Positions 45,334-56,995 of a stretch of 64,000 nucleotides of DNA are shown here, one piece after another. The notes under the pieces were generated by a model. It worked only from the letters and a program-made list of their open reading frames with translations, did no database searches and was not told the origin of the DNA. The stretch is from Taudactylus pleione (Eukaryota; Chordata; Amphibia; Anura; Myobatrachidae), in contig JAUIMM010000121.1 in assembly GCA_031769625.1 (NCBI GenBank), positions 10,869,501 to 10,933,500 of the forward strand, written 5' to 3'. The translations under genes and the position numbers were made by a program. Position 1 is the stretch's first letter; the number at the start of each line of letters is the position of its first letter.

Positions 45334-45768
45334 CAGGTTGAGTCTCCCATATCCAAAATGCTTGGGACCAGGGGTATTTTGGATATCGGAATATTCCATA
45401 TTTTGGAATAATTGCATACCATATTGACATGTCTTAGGAATAGGCCCAAATCTAAACAGAGAATGCATTTATGTATTATATACACCTTATACACACAGCT
45501 TGAAGGTAATTTTATACAGTATTTTCAATAAGTTTGTGGCTCAAACAAAGTATGTGTAAGTACATGAAATTAATATTTGTTTCATATACACCTTATACAC
45601 ACAGCCTATAGGTAATTTTATACTTTATTTTTAACAATTTTGTGCCTTAAACAAAGTTTGTGTACATTTAACCATCAAAAAGCAAAGGTTTCACTATCTC
45701 AGTCATGCTAAAAATATTCCATATTTCGGAATATTCCGTATTTTGGAATATTTGGATATGGGAGACTG
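45334..45768. mobile_element. pogo/Tigger-like MITE, TSD TA, copy 2
   Basis: CAGGTTGAGTCTCCCATATC to GGATATGGGAGACTG, flanked by TA. The other arm of the inverted repeat preserves the empty site (TACTTTGTTACTAG), so the duplication is confirmed within the window. Confidence 0.9.
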
Positions 45769-46546
45769 TACTTTGTTACTAGAATCCAGAGGTTTATTAT
45801 TTATTTATTTATTCATTTATTATCTTTTTCACTACTGGATTTTCCATCTATTCCAGTTATTTACTACTTTTTGACTACCTCTGGCTGCATGTTTTTTAAT
45901 AATTTTATTGCATGAATTGTTTTGCAAACTGTATGTATTGCAATACCGATATTTTTATATACTTTGGAACATTTGTACGAATACATTTTTTTGGATCTTG
46001 ACCTATGGATTATTATTGATTTCTGTTGACCATTTTTCTTTGAGAATAAGGGAAAAAAAAAGATACCTTGATGTGAATTGTGAGTTTGGTACGCAGTGTT
46101 TCTGGGCAATTTTAAAAAACCTTTATGTGTATTTTTCAGACCCTTTCTGATGTGAGTGAATTGTATGCAACATCTCTTCCCTCTACTAAACACACTTTCG
46201 GTGTGAATGTCTCCATTTAAAGATACCTTTTAGGAGGCTCTCATATATACTCTATGTGAGACGGGTATGCATTACCTTAGTGCACCAAATACTTTCTAGG
46301 GTGTGGAATAGCATCTGGTTGTTTTTTCCTCTTGAGAATACCCTTCAGTGACACCCCATTTATCTTTCCTTACATACACTTCATATGGAGAAACTACTAT
46401 GGTGGATCCTGAGGAGGAATTGTGCATAAAGAAGTGTATGAGGACATAACTTCAATCATTAAAGGATTGTCTCAGTTCATCACACACAATTTAAGTATAT
46501 TTTTTAATTAGCGCCTGTTTGTATCCCCTGTGTTGCCTTTATTATT

Positions 46547-47196
46547 ATGTTACTTGTTTTATTTACGTACAATGTATCCATCTAGGTATTCAGAGCATGT
46601 CCCAGAAAAATCCCAATAATTAAATACAAAGGGCTCTGTCATATGAGTCGCAAATCGTCTCTCAACGCCAGTTAGCGTGGAATATACGTTTTTACGGTGT
46701 CTCCAAAATTGCTGATTTTTGTTCCCAGCCCAATAGGGCTGCATACAAAAATCCACTAGTTCGGGGCGAGATTGGGCCACGAAGGGGAAGAGTGGCAGTG
46801 CGGTTGCCAGTGTTTACAAGTATGTATAACGGCAATTCAACCCCTTCACACTTAATAAAATCGAGCCCAAGAGTCAAATGCTCACTATTGTAAGACTATT
46901 TATAATATCTTGTCCCACAGAATAATCTGTGTTTTCCCAACTAAACTGTACCTACAACTTGAAGTAATCTGCATGGCATAGTTCATTGATTCTCATAAGT
47001 AAAAGCTGCAGAAATTGCTTTATAATTGTGTATATGTGAAAAGTCCCAGCATCCTGGTAATCTTTAAACAATTATTGTGTATGTAAAAGATAATGATACA
47101 AAATTTGTCATTAACATTTTATTTCCCCTAAAGGCTAACAATGTAGCTATTTTTCTAATGTTTGACTAATTCCATGACCTGTGATTCTCTAAACAG
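46547..47196. other. CFAP65: Plain intronic DNA before exon 6
   Basis: AT-rich. No element or RNA gene recognised. Confidence 0.45.
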
Positions 47197-47325
47197 CCTT
47201 GGAGTTTGAACATAACAAGGGAAAACTACCTGCACGTACCAAGATGGGGATCAGAGTCATGGCTCGCCCTGCACGAATGCTCTCCTACACTTGGATTATC
47301 AGCTATTGTATTCTCTCCCCAAAAG
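47197..47325 (+). CDS. CFAP65: CFAP65 exon 6 of 11 visible (phase 1-1)
   Basis: The acceptor tctaaacag and donor gtaggt enclose 129 nt read in phase 1. The product includes LEFEHNKGKLPARTKMGIRV followed by MARPARMLSYTWIISYCI. Frame closes exactly with exons 5 and 7. The following intron is the longest here, 13.4 kb. Confidence 0.83.
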
Positions 47326-47427
47326 GTAGGTGTATTTGTATGTAACCTGCTTGTGATTGGTTCATTTTTTCCCTTAAAACAGAGATGGTTTTGGGCAATC
47401 AGCAGCTTGTTTAGTAGACTCCATGGG

Positions 47428-47600
47428 GTATATTTACTAAAGTGAGAGTTTTAGAAGTGGAGATGTTGCCGATAGCAACCAATCAGATTCTACTTAACAT
47501 TTAACTAGCACCTTCTAGAAGATAATAGCTAAAATCAGACTGGTTGCCATGGGCAACATCTCCACTTTTAAAAAGTCTCACTAGTAAATATACCCCCAAG
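47428..47600. mobile_element. MITE, TIR GGGGTATATTTACTAAA, copy 1
   Basis: GGGGTATATTTACTAAAGTG to CTAGTAAATATACCCCC. Inner inverted parts GTGGAGATGTTGCC and GGCAACATCTCCACTT. The same element is at 60178-60358, and a related one starts at 63925. Confidence 0.85.
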
Positions 47601-47624
47601 AGTCATTGGCCCCGGAATCGGTAT

Positions 47625-48105
47625 GATATGCTGGCTGTCGGGATGCCTCCTGTCAGAATACCGACAGTGGCACCCCGATGGTTGGTATCCCGACAGGCGT
47701 CGGGTAAGTATAGTTACCCTCCCCCCTAACCCTCCCTTCTGGTAGCCTAATCCCAACCCTCCCCACCCTGCACCCTAACCCTCCCCGTTAGTTCCTGAAC
47801 CTATTTCCACCTCCTTAGTGCCTAAACCTACCCCCCCCCCAGTTGTGCCTGACCCTATCCCTCTCCCCTAGGGGTGCCTAACCCTAACCCCCCCAAAACC
47901 TAACGCTATCCCCGCTAACTGCCCTAACCATCTGCCCCCCCCCCCCCCCACGGCTAAGAGGTTGGGCGCCCCAGACTTACCTCGTTCGGGCATCCGCCCA
48001 TCTGCTTTTCGGCGTCGGGATTAAGATAGGCGTCGGTATTTCGATGCCTATTTTAACTCCCTAGTCGGGATATCAACGTCGGCTTACTACATGCCATTGG
48101 TCCCT
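47625..48105. mobile_element. MITE with CCTAACCCT block and GTCGGGAT stems
   Basis: GCTGTCGGGATGCC and TATCCCGACAGGCGTCGGG at the left; GGCGTCGGTATTTCGATGCC and AGTCGGGATATCAACGTCGG at the right; a C-rich centre with many CCTAACCCT. Resembles 58236-58919. Confidence 0.6.
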
Positions 48106-48820
48106 ACTGAGATGTTTAATACAAGGAAACTATGGACAAACTTATTTCCCAGTAATTTTTTAAAAAACAGTTTTCAAAGTTCTGCACCCTGTATTTGATT
48201 GTGCGTTATTAGTTAAAAAAGCATATTCTATATATAATATTAATTTCATATATCCTTTAGAGTGCAAGACGGAATAAAACTTTTAAATTTACGCAGATTG
48301 AGCAATTTTTAGCCATTGCGCATTAGGGCGGGTCGAAAAAAACAAAATTGCGAGTTCGAAATTCCAATAGTGAGGAAAAGTTGTGGGTGCATAACAGTAA
48401 CTCATGTGCAAAATTTCAGCTCGGTCTGATAATTTTTACTATCCCCAGCGGCGCTTAAAGTTTTGAAAATTTGAAAGGTATTACAGTGGTAGTCAAGAAC
48501 AAAATCAACAGAGTTAATAATATATAAAACCCAGCATATGTTCCAACATAAGGAACACCGCAACGCTCTGTAGATTTGAATTCTTCAAACTGTTTAATCC
48601 AAAGTGTATCAACGTTTCAGAGCAGTACAGAGCTAGGCACCATAATAATCTAAGTCTGGTATAAGCAATAGCACTTTATGTGAAAAACATTTTCAAGTAT
48701 TACAGATTTTTTCTGGTATGAGCACAAGGCACTTTGTATATTAACTGTGTTGGATGCATAATTTTTTTCAATGTGGTTGTTGGAACAAGTGTGCAAACTG
48801 TGTTTCGACACTGCATGGAG
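48106..48820. other. Intron with a possible PLE scrap
   Basis: 48280-48330 shares TTTACGCAGATTGAGCAATT with 52970. CAACGTTTCAGAGCAG at 48610 is the complement of a GAAACGTTG box like those in PLE ends. Nothing else. Confidence 0.35.
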
Positions 48821-49414
48821 GACCCGATTCAGACCCGGACGCTAAGCCGCGGACGCACGCTATGGGCGATTGTCGCCCGTCTGCACATGCGTCAAAATAC
48901 GCATGCACGAACCAATCACTGCGCCCGGGAATCGCGAGCTCATAATACACAGACTGGACGCTACTTTGAGTGACAGAATGTGCCGTTTGTGGGTGGTAAC
49001 AGGGGAAGGTGCTTGTGAACGGGGGAGTGGTGCTGCAGGTGTGTCTGGGCGGCAAAACAGAGTTTTATGGGTGTGCATAATTAGCATGGTAGCGTCATTG
49101 TACACGTCACTTGGTTGTATTTCAGCCTGCAGTGATCGCAGAGCTTGTGGCGGGGTAGGGTCTACCTCAAGCGCTGCGTGCTGCTCCGATGGCTCTCGAT
49201 TGTTCGGATTAATCATACACTTCCTGTAGACGACGTGTATTAAGAAAGAAAAGTGGGCGTCTTTATTCTGGCATGCGCTCACTCTGCCGTCACTCTGTAA
49301 GACATAGAGGGCGTCCTTACACCAGTGGGTCGACAGTGCGATCGTGGTATTTGCATACCCGGCCCTTTTTGGCAACGAGAGAGAGCAGCTTAGCGTCCGG
49401 GTCTGAATCGACCC
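48821..49414. mobile_element. MITE, GGGCCTGATTCAG family (B type, reversed)
   Basis: GGACCCGATTCAGACCCGGA to CGGGTCTGAATCGACCC with TGGA on both sides. Interior GTTTGTGGGTGGTAACAGGG matches the complement of other B copies. Confidence 0.78.
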
Positions 49415-49520
49415 TGGACCCTTTTTGATTGCATTGTTATTCTCAGGCACTTTATGGAGATTATTAATGTTTACACAAAGCTCTAGTCACTTTATTATTA
49501 AACAGATATACACTATATTG

Positions 49521-49856
49521 CAGTGCTTCCCAAACTTGAATCACGGCACCCTAGAGTATCAGCATTTTTTTCACTGTAGCAATGGGCCAAAGTTTCTTAT
49601 TGAGAAATGCAGAAATAAATTATAAATTAAAGTAAATTGTGCCTACCTGTCATCCTTATGTTCAGTTATGTGATGGCGGACAGGGTTGCGCTTCTGATTG
49701 TCCACAAATATTATGTTTGGCAGCCACCAGCACTGGTTTTTCCTATCACACTGACTATAAATCATTTGATTTGGTCCTGAACCACCAACCCATGGCACCC
49801 CTGCAAATGCCCCACGGCTCCCCTGGGTGCCATGGCACACAGGTTAGGAACCACTG
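49521..49856. mobile_element. hAT-type MITE, TIR CAGTG(C/G)TTCC
   Basis: CAGTGCTTCCCAAACTTGAA to GGTTAGGAACCACTG. Flanks CTATATTG and CTATATTA match at 7 of 8 bases, the hAT target length. 336 bp. Confidence 0.85.
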
Positions 49857-50098
49857 CTATATTACATAATTTTTATTTTTTTTAAATACCTTGGAGGTTG
49901 GTTACTGATTTATGGAAGAGCTTTTCACGCTTAAAAAGGAAAAAGAAACCTACTAATAAGTGAATATACAGTATATCATAACTCTGGTATGCCTCCAAGT
50001 GGATAAATTTATGGCGGTAGACACACATTTTGACTATATTTATAAAAACAATACACAGGATGGTGATATCTTCTCTCCCATTTCTACACATGCATACA

Positions 50099-50099
50099 G

Positions 50100-50126
<27 letters not shown>
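50099..50126. repeat. (AT)n microsatellite
   Basis: Alternating AT of about 28 bp. Confidence 0.85.
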
Positions 50127-50130
<4 letters not shown>

Positions 50131-50822
50131 CTTTATATAAAACGGTGTGGTATATTGAGACAAATCCCATCACCATACCAACATGATTGGACACACATGA
50201 CCATGCATTATTTCCCAATGACCCAATTATCTGAACTCCATCACAAAGCAACAGCTGTACCACTCCATACGTGTAAACAATAACATCTCTCACAGAGACT
50301 CTGCTCACAGAAAAGCAGCAAATCACTGCCTCACTGATAGACATACATATCACTGCCTCACTGACAGACATCCACATTTCTGACAGAAAAATGTCAAAAA
50401 AGGACATTGCACCAATCCTCACCAAAGAATGACTTGTGCAATGGTAATTTATTCAAGTAACTTAAAGAGGACTTAACCTGAGCAGCCACTTCAGAATCCA
50501 GTACAGCAAACAGTGAGTAGATATGCCAGCCTTGACCTGAAGAAGCATTAAGCACTTCCTGCCAGTACAAAACATGTTTTCTTTCCAAAATGAGCCACTC
50601 TTAAAGTGACAGTAGTCATTAATGTTTAACAGTTTTACTGTCTATTCTGAATGTTAAGCTGTTTTATTCACTTACATTGTTATCCAGTTAAATGTTTATT
50701 CATTAAAAATAATACAAATTAAACAGCCTATTCTGAACTACTTTGATCTCCTATCCGTATCCGTTTCACCCTTCATCATCTCCACATAGAACTATTTTGT
50801 CACAACAGGGGCCATTTTATAA
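50127..50822. other. Plain intronic DNA
   Basis: Contains an imperfect repeat of ATCACTGCCTCACTGA (50324 and 50350). No gene. Confidence 0.4.
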
Positions 50823-50949
50823 GATGGATATACCACTCTTTGGTGTGCGGTCGCGCTCTGATAAACACACGCCTTGGGTGGTTGAAGAACGCACACCAAA
50901 GCGTGCATATTTCAGAGCGCGACTGCACACCCAAGAGTGGTATATCTAT
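50823..50949. mobile_element. Short foldback, arms about 50 bp
   Basis: GATATACCACTCTT and GTGCGGTCGCGCTCTGA on the left, TCAGAGCGCGACTGCAC and AAGAGTGGTATATC on the right. Centre near 50886. Confidence 0.75.
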
Positions 50950-51437
50950 TGTATATAGCAGATTCTCAAAACCTCAAGAAAGGTGAGGAGACACTCGCTA
51001 ATACATGAACTGCAATGACCAGGCTTCAAGCTAATATCAGCTCCTCAGTGGGAGTAGAAGTGGGACCTTAAGCCTCTGGCTAAAAGCCCTCATCTGAACA
51101 GGCTCTGATCTGAAGTTGTGGGGATATGGAAAGAATGACATCTTTGCATAACTCCTGGGATATGCTGCGAGATAAGCTCTACAAAAGACTGGACTAAAAA
51201 TGGAGCCACAGCTGGTTCTGTCAGATCGGCAGCTAGCACTCAGCCATGTAACCTGAGCATATGGCGTTTGCCCACTAGACAGTTTGACTAACATTTTGAA
51301 CAGGTAAAAAGTAAAACACATGCAGCCCACTAGATTTGGCTCTGAGTCTACTACTCCCCTTAACTGACAATGATGAGACAGAAAGTGATTGAGGAAGGGG
51401 GAGAGTAAAACTACACTGAACAAGATTCTACAGTTAA

Positions 51438-52002
51438 CAGTGTTTCCCAACCTCGGTTCTCAAGGCACACTAACAATCTATCTTTTAATATCCATGCTTG
51501 AGCATAAATGGTTAAATCAAAATAACTATGGTACTAATTAACACACTTGTGCTCACATATGGCTATCCTTAAACCATACTTGCCTACCCTCCCGATTCGG
51601 CCGGGAGCCTTCCCGAAAATCGGGTGCCGCTCCCGGGCCCCCGGAAAGGCAGGCAAGTCTCCCGGTCCCCGGCGATCCATCTGGCCTCCCCCGCGAATAC
51701 AGTATGCCCCGGCAGTGGTAGCGATTCACGCTGAATCGCGTCATCGTGGCCCCGCCCCCTGCTTCACAATGCCATTAATCTTGGCATTGTGAAGAGGGGG
51801 TGGGGCCGTGATGACACGATCGCGCTGTCCCGCCCCCGTTGACGCGGCATATTCCGGACCATGCCCCCTTTTTGAAGTGACACGCCCCCCTGCTGAGGAC
51901 GCCTGACAGCTCCCTCCTAGAAGGAGGGGGCTAGAAGTCGGCAACTCTGCCTTAAACCCTGCACTGTTAGTGTGCTTTGAGAACCGTGGTAGGGAACCCC
52001 TG
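51438..52002. mobile_element. hAT-type MITE with a nested second MITE
   Basis: CAGTGTTTCCCAACCTCGGT-TCTCAAGGCACACTAAC at the left; its complement ending GGGAACCCCTG at the right. 51576-51945 inside is a GC-rich foldback starting CATACTTGCCTACCCTCCCG, also seen near 58978. The outer flanks do not show a clear 8-bp duplication. Confidence 0.65.
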
Positions 52003-52384
52003 GTGTAAGAACACACAAATACAAATCCTGACTTTAAACGTCCCTGTAGTGAGAAATAGAGACAAGGAGCAGCAGCTGTAGATACCAGTGTCTGACAGTC
52101 TAAGCACTCTTTCTTCTGTCATAACGATGGAGAGGGTTTAAATTGACAGGGGAATAGCTCTCCCCTTGCAGGGAAGTGTCCTTTTGAGGGTTTTGCCAAG
52201 TTATTCAGACCTTACCTGGATCTTTTTGTGGCTTTGGAGGCTCCCCAGTGGTGAGAGAGACATTACTAGCCTCTATTGCACCATCCGTACACGGTGATGT
52301 GCTGTACATTGTCCCAGCACAAGGTCCACCATCACTGCCTAGCTACTCCTGGGGTCATACAGTTTCCTATCTCGGGATGTTAAG

Positions 52385-52783
52385 GGGCCTATCTATTAGT
52401 AGATAAATTTGAACGATATATCATTCAGTCATTCAATTTATCTGTCATGGATAGGCCCTGAACGATGACAGATGCGCACTCCCGTGGCCGACAAATTGTG
52501 TCTTTCGTCTCTCCAACATGTTGGTCAATTATTGCTTATCGCTGACAGATATCTGTCAGTTTATAAGCGGTAAACGAACGATATTTGTAATGAAAATTAA
52601 TAGAAACAATAAAAAAAAATCCCCTTCCTTGAATGATGTCATACAATATCGGTCGTCGTTCATCGTTTGCAAAAATCTGTCATGTACATGACAGAAATCT
52701 GTCACCGCAGCCCCAGGATTTTACAAGGGATAAATCTTTTGTCTTTCATCGTAGAGAAAGATCTGCTAATGGATAGGCCCCTT
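52385..52783. mobile_element. MITE, TIR GGGGCCTATC
   Basis: AGGGGCCTATCTATTAGTAG to CTAATGGATAGGCCCCTT, with repeated ATCTGTCA/TGACAGAT hairpins inside. Non-coding. Confidence 0.75.
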
Positions 52784-52969
52784 TAAGTAGATAAAATAAA
52801 TGAAATAATATAAACCAATAAATAAATAATCTCAATTGCTTTTAAGCTGCCATAAACAGCCAGTGGAGAAGCACCCTCTCATGTATGCACTTAGACAAAT
52901 TATTCCCATCATGACAGATAGTTAGGGGAGGAGTTAAGACTTTGTTTCAGATTTCTTAAGCAATGCTGG

Positions 52970-53480
52970 TATTTACGCAGATTGAGCAATTTTTAGCCAT
53001 TGCGCATGCAGGAAAGCCGTACTGCACATGCGCAACGATTGTTTTGTGATTACGCTTGCACAGGGGATTCACTCGCAAATTGAGTGACAGGTGATCAGCA
53101 TTTGAGGGAGGTAACGGGTGGGGGGGGCGGTGGCTAGGCAAACGCAGGCATGTCAGAACCGTTTAAACCTCTGTTTCATGGGTGTGCATAAATTAGCTAC
53201 TGTGATCTCCTTTTCAACATGAAAGCTCTCTGTATGTCAGGAGAGCCGCACTGTTTGAGACAGGTCAGACTCCGTTCAGAAGCTGCGTGGCTGCCCAATC
53301 TGCATTGATCTTCCTGATGTTTACGCTGTTGCACGTCGTCGGATCGATATAAGTAGGCTGCAGTGGGCGTCCCTTTGCTCGGAGAGGCTTTGGAAGATAT
53401 TAGCATATTTTCGCTAATACGATCCGTAAAAGATCGCAGTTGTGATTGCATTAGTGTAAATCTCAGAATCAGGTCCTGAG
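52970..53480. repeat. GGGCCTGATTCAG-family relic (B type)
   Basis: The right end is CTCAGAATCAGGTCC; the interior GTGTGCATAAATTAGC and GCATGCAGG..GCACATGCGC are B-type. No clear left terminus. Confidence 0.5.
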
Positions 53481-53639
53481 CCACTATACCCCAGAGTCCC
53501 AGCGTCCCGCATAGGATGTAAAACTATATTTATTAAAAAGCTTATATGTATATGTGGTTTATCCTATACTACCAAAAGAAAGCCGTGTTGGTCAAAAATG
53601 AGAAATAAAATAAATGTATAAAATAAAATATTTGCAATT

Positions 53640-53936
53640 ATACACTACAAGATGTGTACCCAGCACGACATCACCGGTGATGTGACTCTGTATGCGGCAA
53701 GTGCGTAAACACTTGCTGATGCTGGGTCCAAAGGGGGGGAGCTATGTGTCATTCTGAATTCGGCAGCATGGTATCATTAGCGACATTTCCCGTCGGCCCT
53801 GCTGCAGGGCTGACGGCCAATGTCACGAGCGACTCACAGGAGCGTGCATATCATGGGTACATACTAGACAATGCACCCGATATGTTGCTCCGATCCTCAG
53901 GATCAGACAACATATAGTCTAGTGTGTACCCAGCTT
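53640..53936. mobile_element. MITE, TIR TGTGTACCCAGC
   Basis: GATGTGTACCCAGCACGACA at the left, TCTAGTGTGTACCCAGCTTA at the right. Note both read in the same direction, so this may be a solo pair of direct repeats rather than a TIR element. Confidence 0.4.
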
Positions 53937-53938
53937 AA

Positions 53939-56144
53939 GGGCCTGATTCACAGATGGAAGCAATTTTGATGTTGGACGCAGTGGAACAATTTTTTTGGCA
54001 CTGTGCATGTGTCAAAGCCGCACTGCGCACACGTGACGATGGATTGTTGACAGCCGCAAACAGGATTTTCTTCGCAAAGTAATTGACAAGTAGTCAGCAT
54101 TTGGGGGAGGTAATGGGGGGTGGACAGTGGCGTAACTAGGGTATTTGGAGCCCAGGGCAACCCCCCCAACATCCCGATATGTGCGCGCGCCTTCGGCACA
54201 CACAGAAAAAAGTGGGCGTGGTCACTTAAAAATGGGGCGTGTCAACATGACACACCCCTTTATTTTCACGCTGAACATTCCTATCCATATGCACCTTAAC
54301 CCCAGTAGTACCCCTTATACAGTACCCCCAGTATGCAGTTGTGGTCCCTCTTATGCAGGCCCATAGTAGTACCCCTTATTCAGTATCCCCAGTAGTGGTC
54401 CCCCTTATACAGCCCCCAATTAGTTCCCCTTACTCAGTGCCTCCAGTAGTGGTCCTCCCAAATGCAGTGCCCTATGTAGTGTTCCCCCTTATGCAGTGCC
54501 CCCAGTAGCAGTCCCCACAATGCAGTGCACCCAGTAGTGGTATCCCCTTATGCAGTGCCCTTTATATAGTGCCCCCAGTAGTCCCCCCCTATGCAGTGCC
54601 CTTTATATAGTGCCCCCAGCAGTAGTCCCCCCCCATGCAGGTTTCCCAGTAGTGGTCCCCCTTATGCAGGCACCCAGTAGTGATCCCCCCTATCTAGTGC
54701 CCCCTGTAGTGGTCCCCGCAGTGCCCCTAGCAGTAAGCCCCTTATATAGTGCCCCCAGCAGTAGCCCCCCCCTCCCATGCAGTGCCCCCAGTAGTGGTCC
54801 CCCTGATGCAGGATCCCAGTAGTGACCCCCCCCCCTATCCAGTGGTCCCTGTAGTGGTCCTTCCTGTTATTGCCCCCAGTTGTGGTCCCCCCAGTGCAGT
54901 GCCCCTAGTAGTAGGCCCCTTTTATAATGCCCCCAGTAGTAGTCCCCCCCCCAAGTAGTGGTCCCCAGTTGAGATTCCCCCTCCCGATTAAGTGCCCCCG
55001 GTAATAGCCCCCCCCGCAGTAGAGGTCCTCCCAATAATGGTGCCCCCCAGTAGAGGTCCTCCTAACAATGGTGCCCCCAGTAATAGCCCCCCCCCAGTTG
55101 AGGTTCTCCTAATGGTGCCCCCAGTAATAGCCCCCCCAGTAGAGGTCCTCCCAATAATGGTGCCCCCAGTAATATCCCCCCCCCAGTAGAGGTCCTCCTA
55201 ATAATGGTGCCCCCAGTAGTAGCCACCCCCACCCCCCCGTTGTGCCCCCACCCCAGTAGAGGTGCCCCCAGTGGTAGCCACCCCCAGTAGTGCTGACAGG
55301 TTTTTAAAAAAATATATATAAAAACATACTTACCTGAATCCACGCTGCTGCTGCTGCTCCTCCAGTCCGCGACGCCGCTCCCGCCGCCCGCCCTCCCGGG
55401 CTGGCACGCTCAGCATAATGGGACAGACGTCATGACGTCTGTCCCATCACCCACTGCAGGAGCCGGACGGAAGTCCGGCTCTTGCAGTGGGTGCTGCAGC
55501 AGTCAATGAGAGTCTATCTGACTCTCATTGGCTGCTGTTTAACACACGCATCGCCGCCAGCGCTGGCGGCGATGCATGTGTTATGCACAGCCTGAGCCCG
55601 CCTCCAAGCGCTCAGGGAGAGGGAACGGCCTCAGGTGTGCAGCACAGGACCGGCGCTGGAAGCCTAGCGCCGGTCCTGTGTAAATGTGTAGGGCTGACCA
55701 CACTCATTGCGATCGGCGATACACTGGTGGATAACTAGGGCGGGCCGGACCGTGGCCGGCGGCGCCCCCCCCCCCTGCGCCGCCGGTCCCACGGCGCCCA
55801 GGGCAAGCACCCCGCTCGCCCTGCCCTCGTTACGCCACTGGGGGTGGATAGAAAAATGCAGGCGTGTCGGGACTATTTTCTGGGCTTCCCAAAGTCAGCC
55901 ACTGAGAATTTGCTCGCAGCTGGAGAGCTCTCTGCATCTTAGGAGAGGCACTCTCTGAGACAGCCTAGACTTACTTGATAGTCATCCAATGTGCATCTGA
56001 TGTTTCCACTTTTGTACATCAGCGGCGCATGTGAGGTGTCTCTATGCACAAGACGGCATCTGAATCATTAGCATATTTTCACATTTGCACAGCGAGCAAA
56101 ATTGCATCTGCAAATATATTTGCATTCATCTCTGAATCAGGCAC
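53939..56144. mobile_element. MITE, GGGCCTGATTCAG family (B type), split by a hAT MITE
   Basis: GGGCCTGATTCACAG at 53939, CTGAATCAGGCAC ending at 56144, and TAA on both sides. The sequence is interrupted at 54125-55840 with duplication of GGGGTGGA. Confidence 0.82.
54125..55840. mobile_element. hAT-type non-autonomous element, 1716 bp, TSD GGGGTGGA
   Basis: CAGTGGCGTAACTAGGG to CTCGTTACGCCACTG, flanked by GGGGTGGA at 54117-54124 and 55841-55848, a perfect 8-bp duplication. The interior 54300-55290 is a C-rich degenerate repeat (CCCCAGTAGTGGTCCCCC, CTTATGCAGTGCCC). The ORFs here are low-complexity P/V/A-rich artefacts. The 3' part has palindromic GC-rich stems (GACGTCATGACGTC, CGCCGCCAGCGCTGGCGGCG). 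Confidence 0.92.
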
Positions 56145-56147
56145 TAA

Positions 56148-56697
56148 GGCCCTCATTCAGACCCACTCGCGAGCGGCTGTCCGCTCGCAAGTGGGTCGAT
56201 GGTCCCCACTGCGCATGCGCATGACGGAGGGAGCTCCGTCGTGTGCATGCGCGAGACCCGACGAGCGAAGGACTTTCCTTCGCTCGGAGTGTCTCATCAA
56301 AGGGGGCGTGCTGTCGATGGTGACTGACAGCACGCCCCCTTTGGTGGGCGTGCCGGGAGCGTGCCTGCCAGACGGAGGCGTTCCCAAGGGAACGCCTACC
56401 GTCTGAAGCCGGCCCCACTGACATCACTAGTGATGTCAGTGGGAGTGATTTTGGCTCTGATAGAGCCAAAATCACTCCTGGCCTTGCGGTTGAAAAACCC
56501 AACCGCAGGCTTTTGCTCGCAGTTTCGATGGTCGTGATGGTCAAGACCATCGCGACCATCATCCTGCACGCTCGTATATGCTGTGGGTGGTGACCCACAG
56601 CTATACGAGCGTCCAGGAGGAAGCTCCATATTAATGGAGGTGGGCCCTGATTCAGAGCGAGCGCTCTGGTCAGAGCGTCCGGCTCTGAATCAGGGCC
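56148..56697. mobile_element. MITE, GGGCCTGATTCAG family (A type), TSD TAA
   Basis: GGCCCTCATTCAGACCC to CTGAATCAGGGCC with TAA at 56145-56147 and 56698-56700. It sits immediately beside the previous copy, having used that copy's own TAA duplication as target. Confidence 0.9.
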
Positions 56698-56995
56698 TAA
56701 GTACTTTATTTCTGTACGGTATTGTGTCACTCTACACAGTAAAAATGGCTGCAGTCTGCACATGTGCAGTAGCACATCAGGTCGGAGGTTGCACCCCCCT
56801 ACAGACTCTGGGTCCTAGTGCCTAGCATGTATGCTCAGAGAGATGACAGTGCAGGAGCCCACTGCTCTCTAATAATTTAATGTGAAAGTTGTGGTCTCAT
56901 CCTGTTTTCTAGCACATGACCCCTCATTTCTAACTTGCTCTTACAGGTGTTTTTCTTTAAGTCAAATTTGACATTATTACTTTTATAAACTATCA

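Larger units (their letters stand above)
43905..46546. repeat. Large inverted repeat, arms about 0.8 kb
   Basis: Left arm (43905-44538 plus 45063-45267) and right arm (45268-45331 plus 45771-46546) are complementary: AATAATAAAGGCAACACAGG at the left edge and CCTGTGTTGCCTTTATTATT at the right. The centre is AGACATAGCTATGTCT at 45261-45276. Each arm has been hit by a different MITE (44542-45060; 45334-45768). Both outer sides share TATGTTACTTGTTTT (43776 and 46547), a possible target duplication. CTGAAACGC beside a stem near the centre suggests a Penelope-type head-to-head insertion; not proven. Confidence 0.82.

Noticed and set aside
54550..55189. ORFs rich in P and V
   Set aside because: Translation of C-rich degenerate repeat inside the 54125-55840 element.
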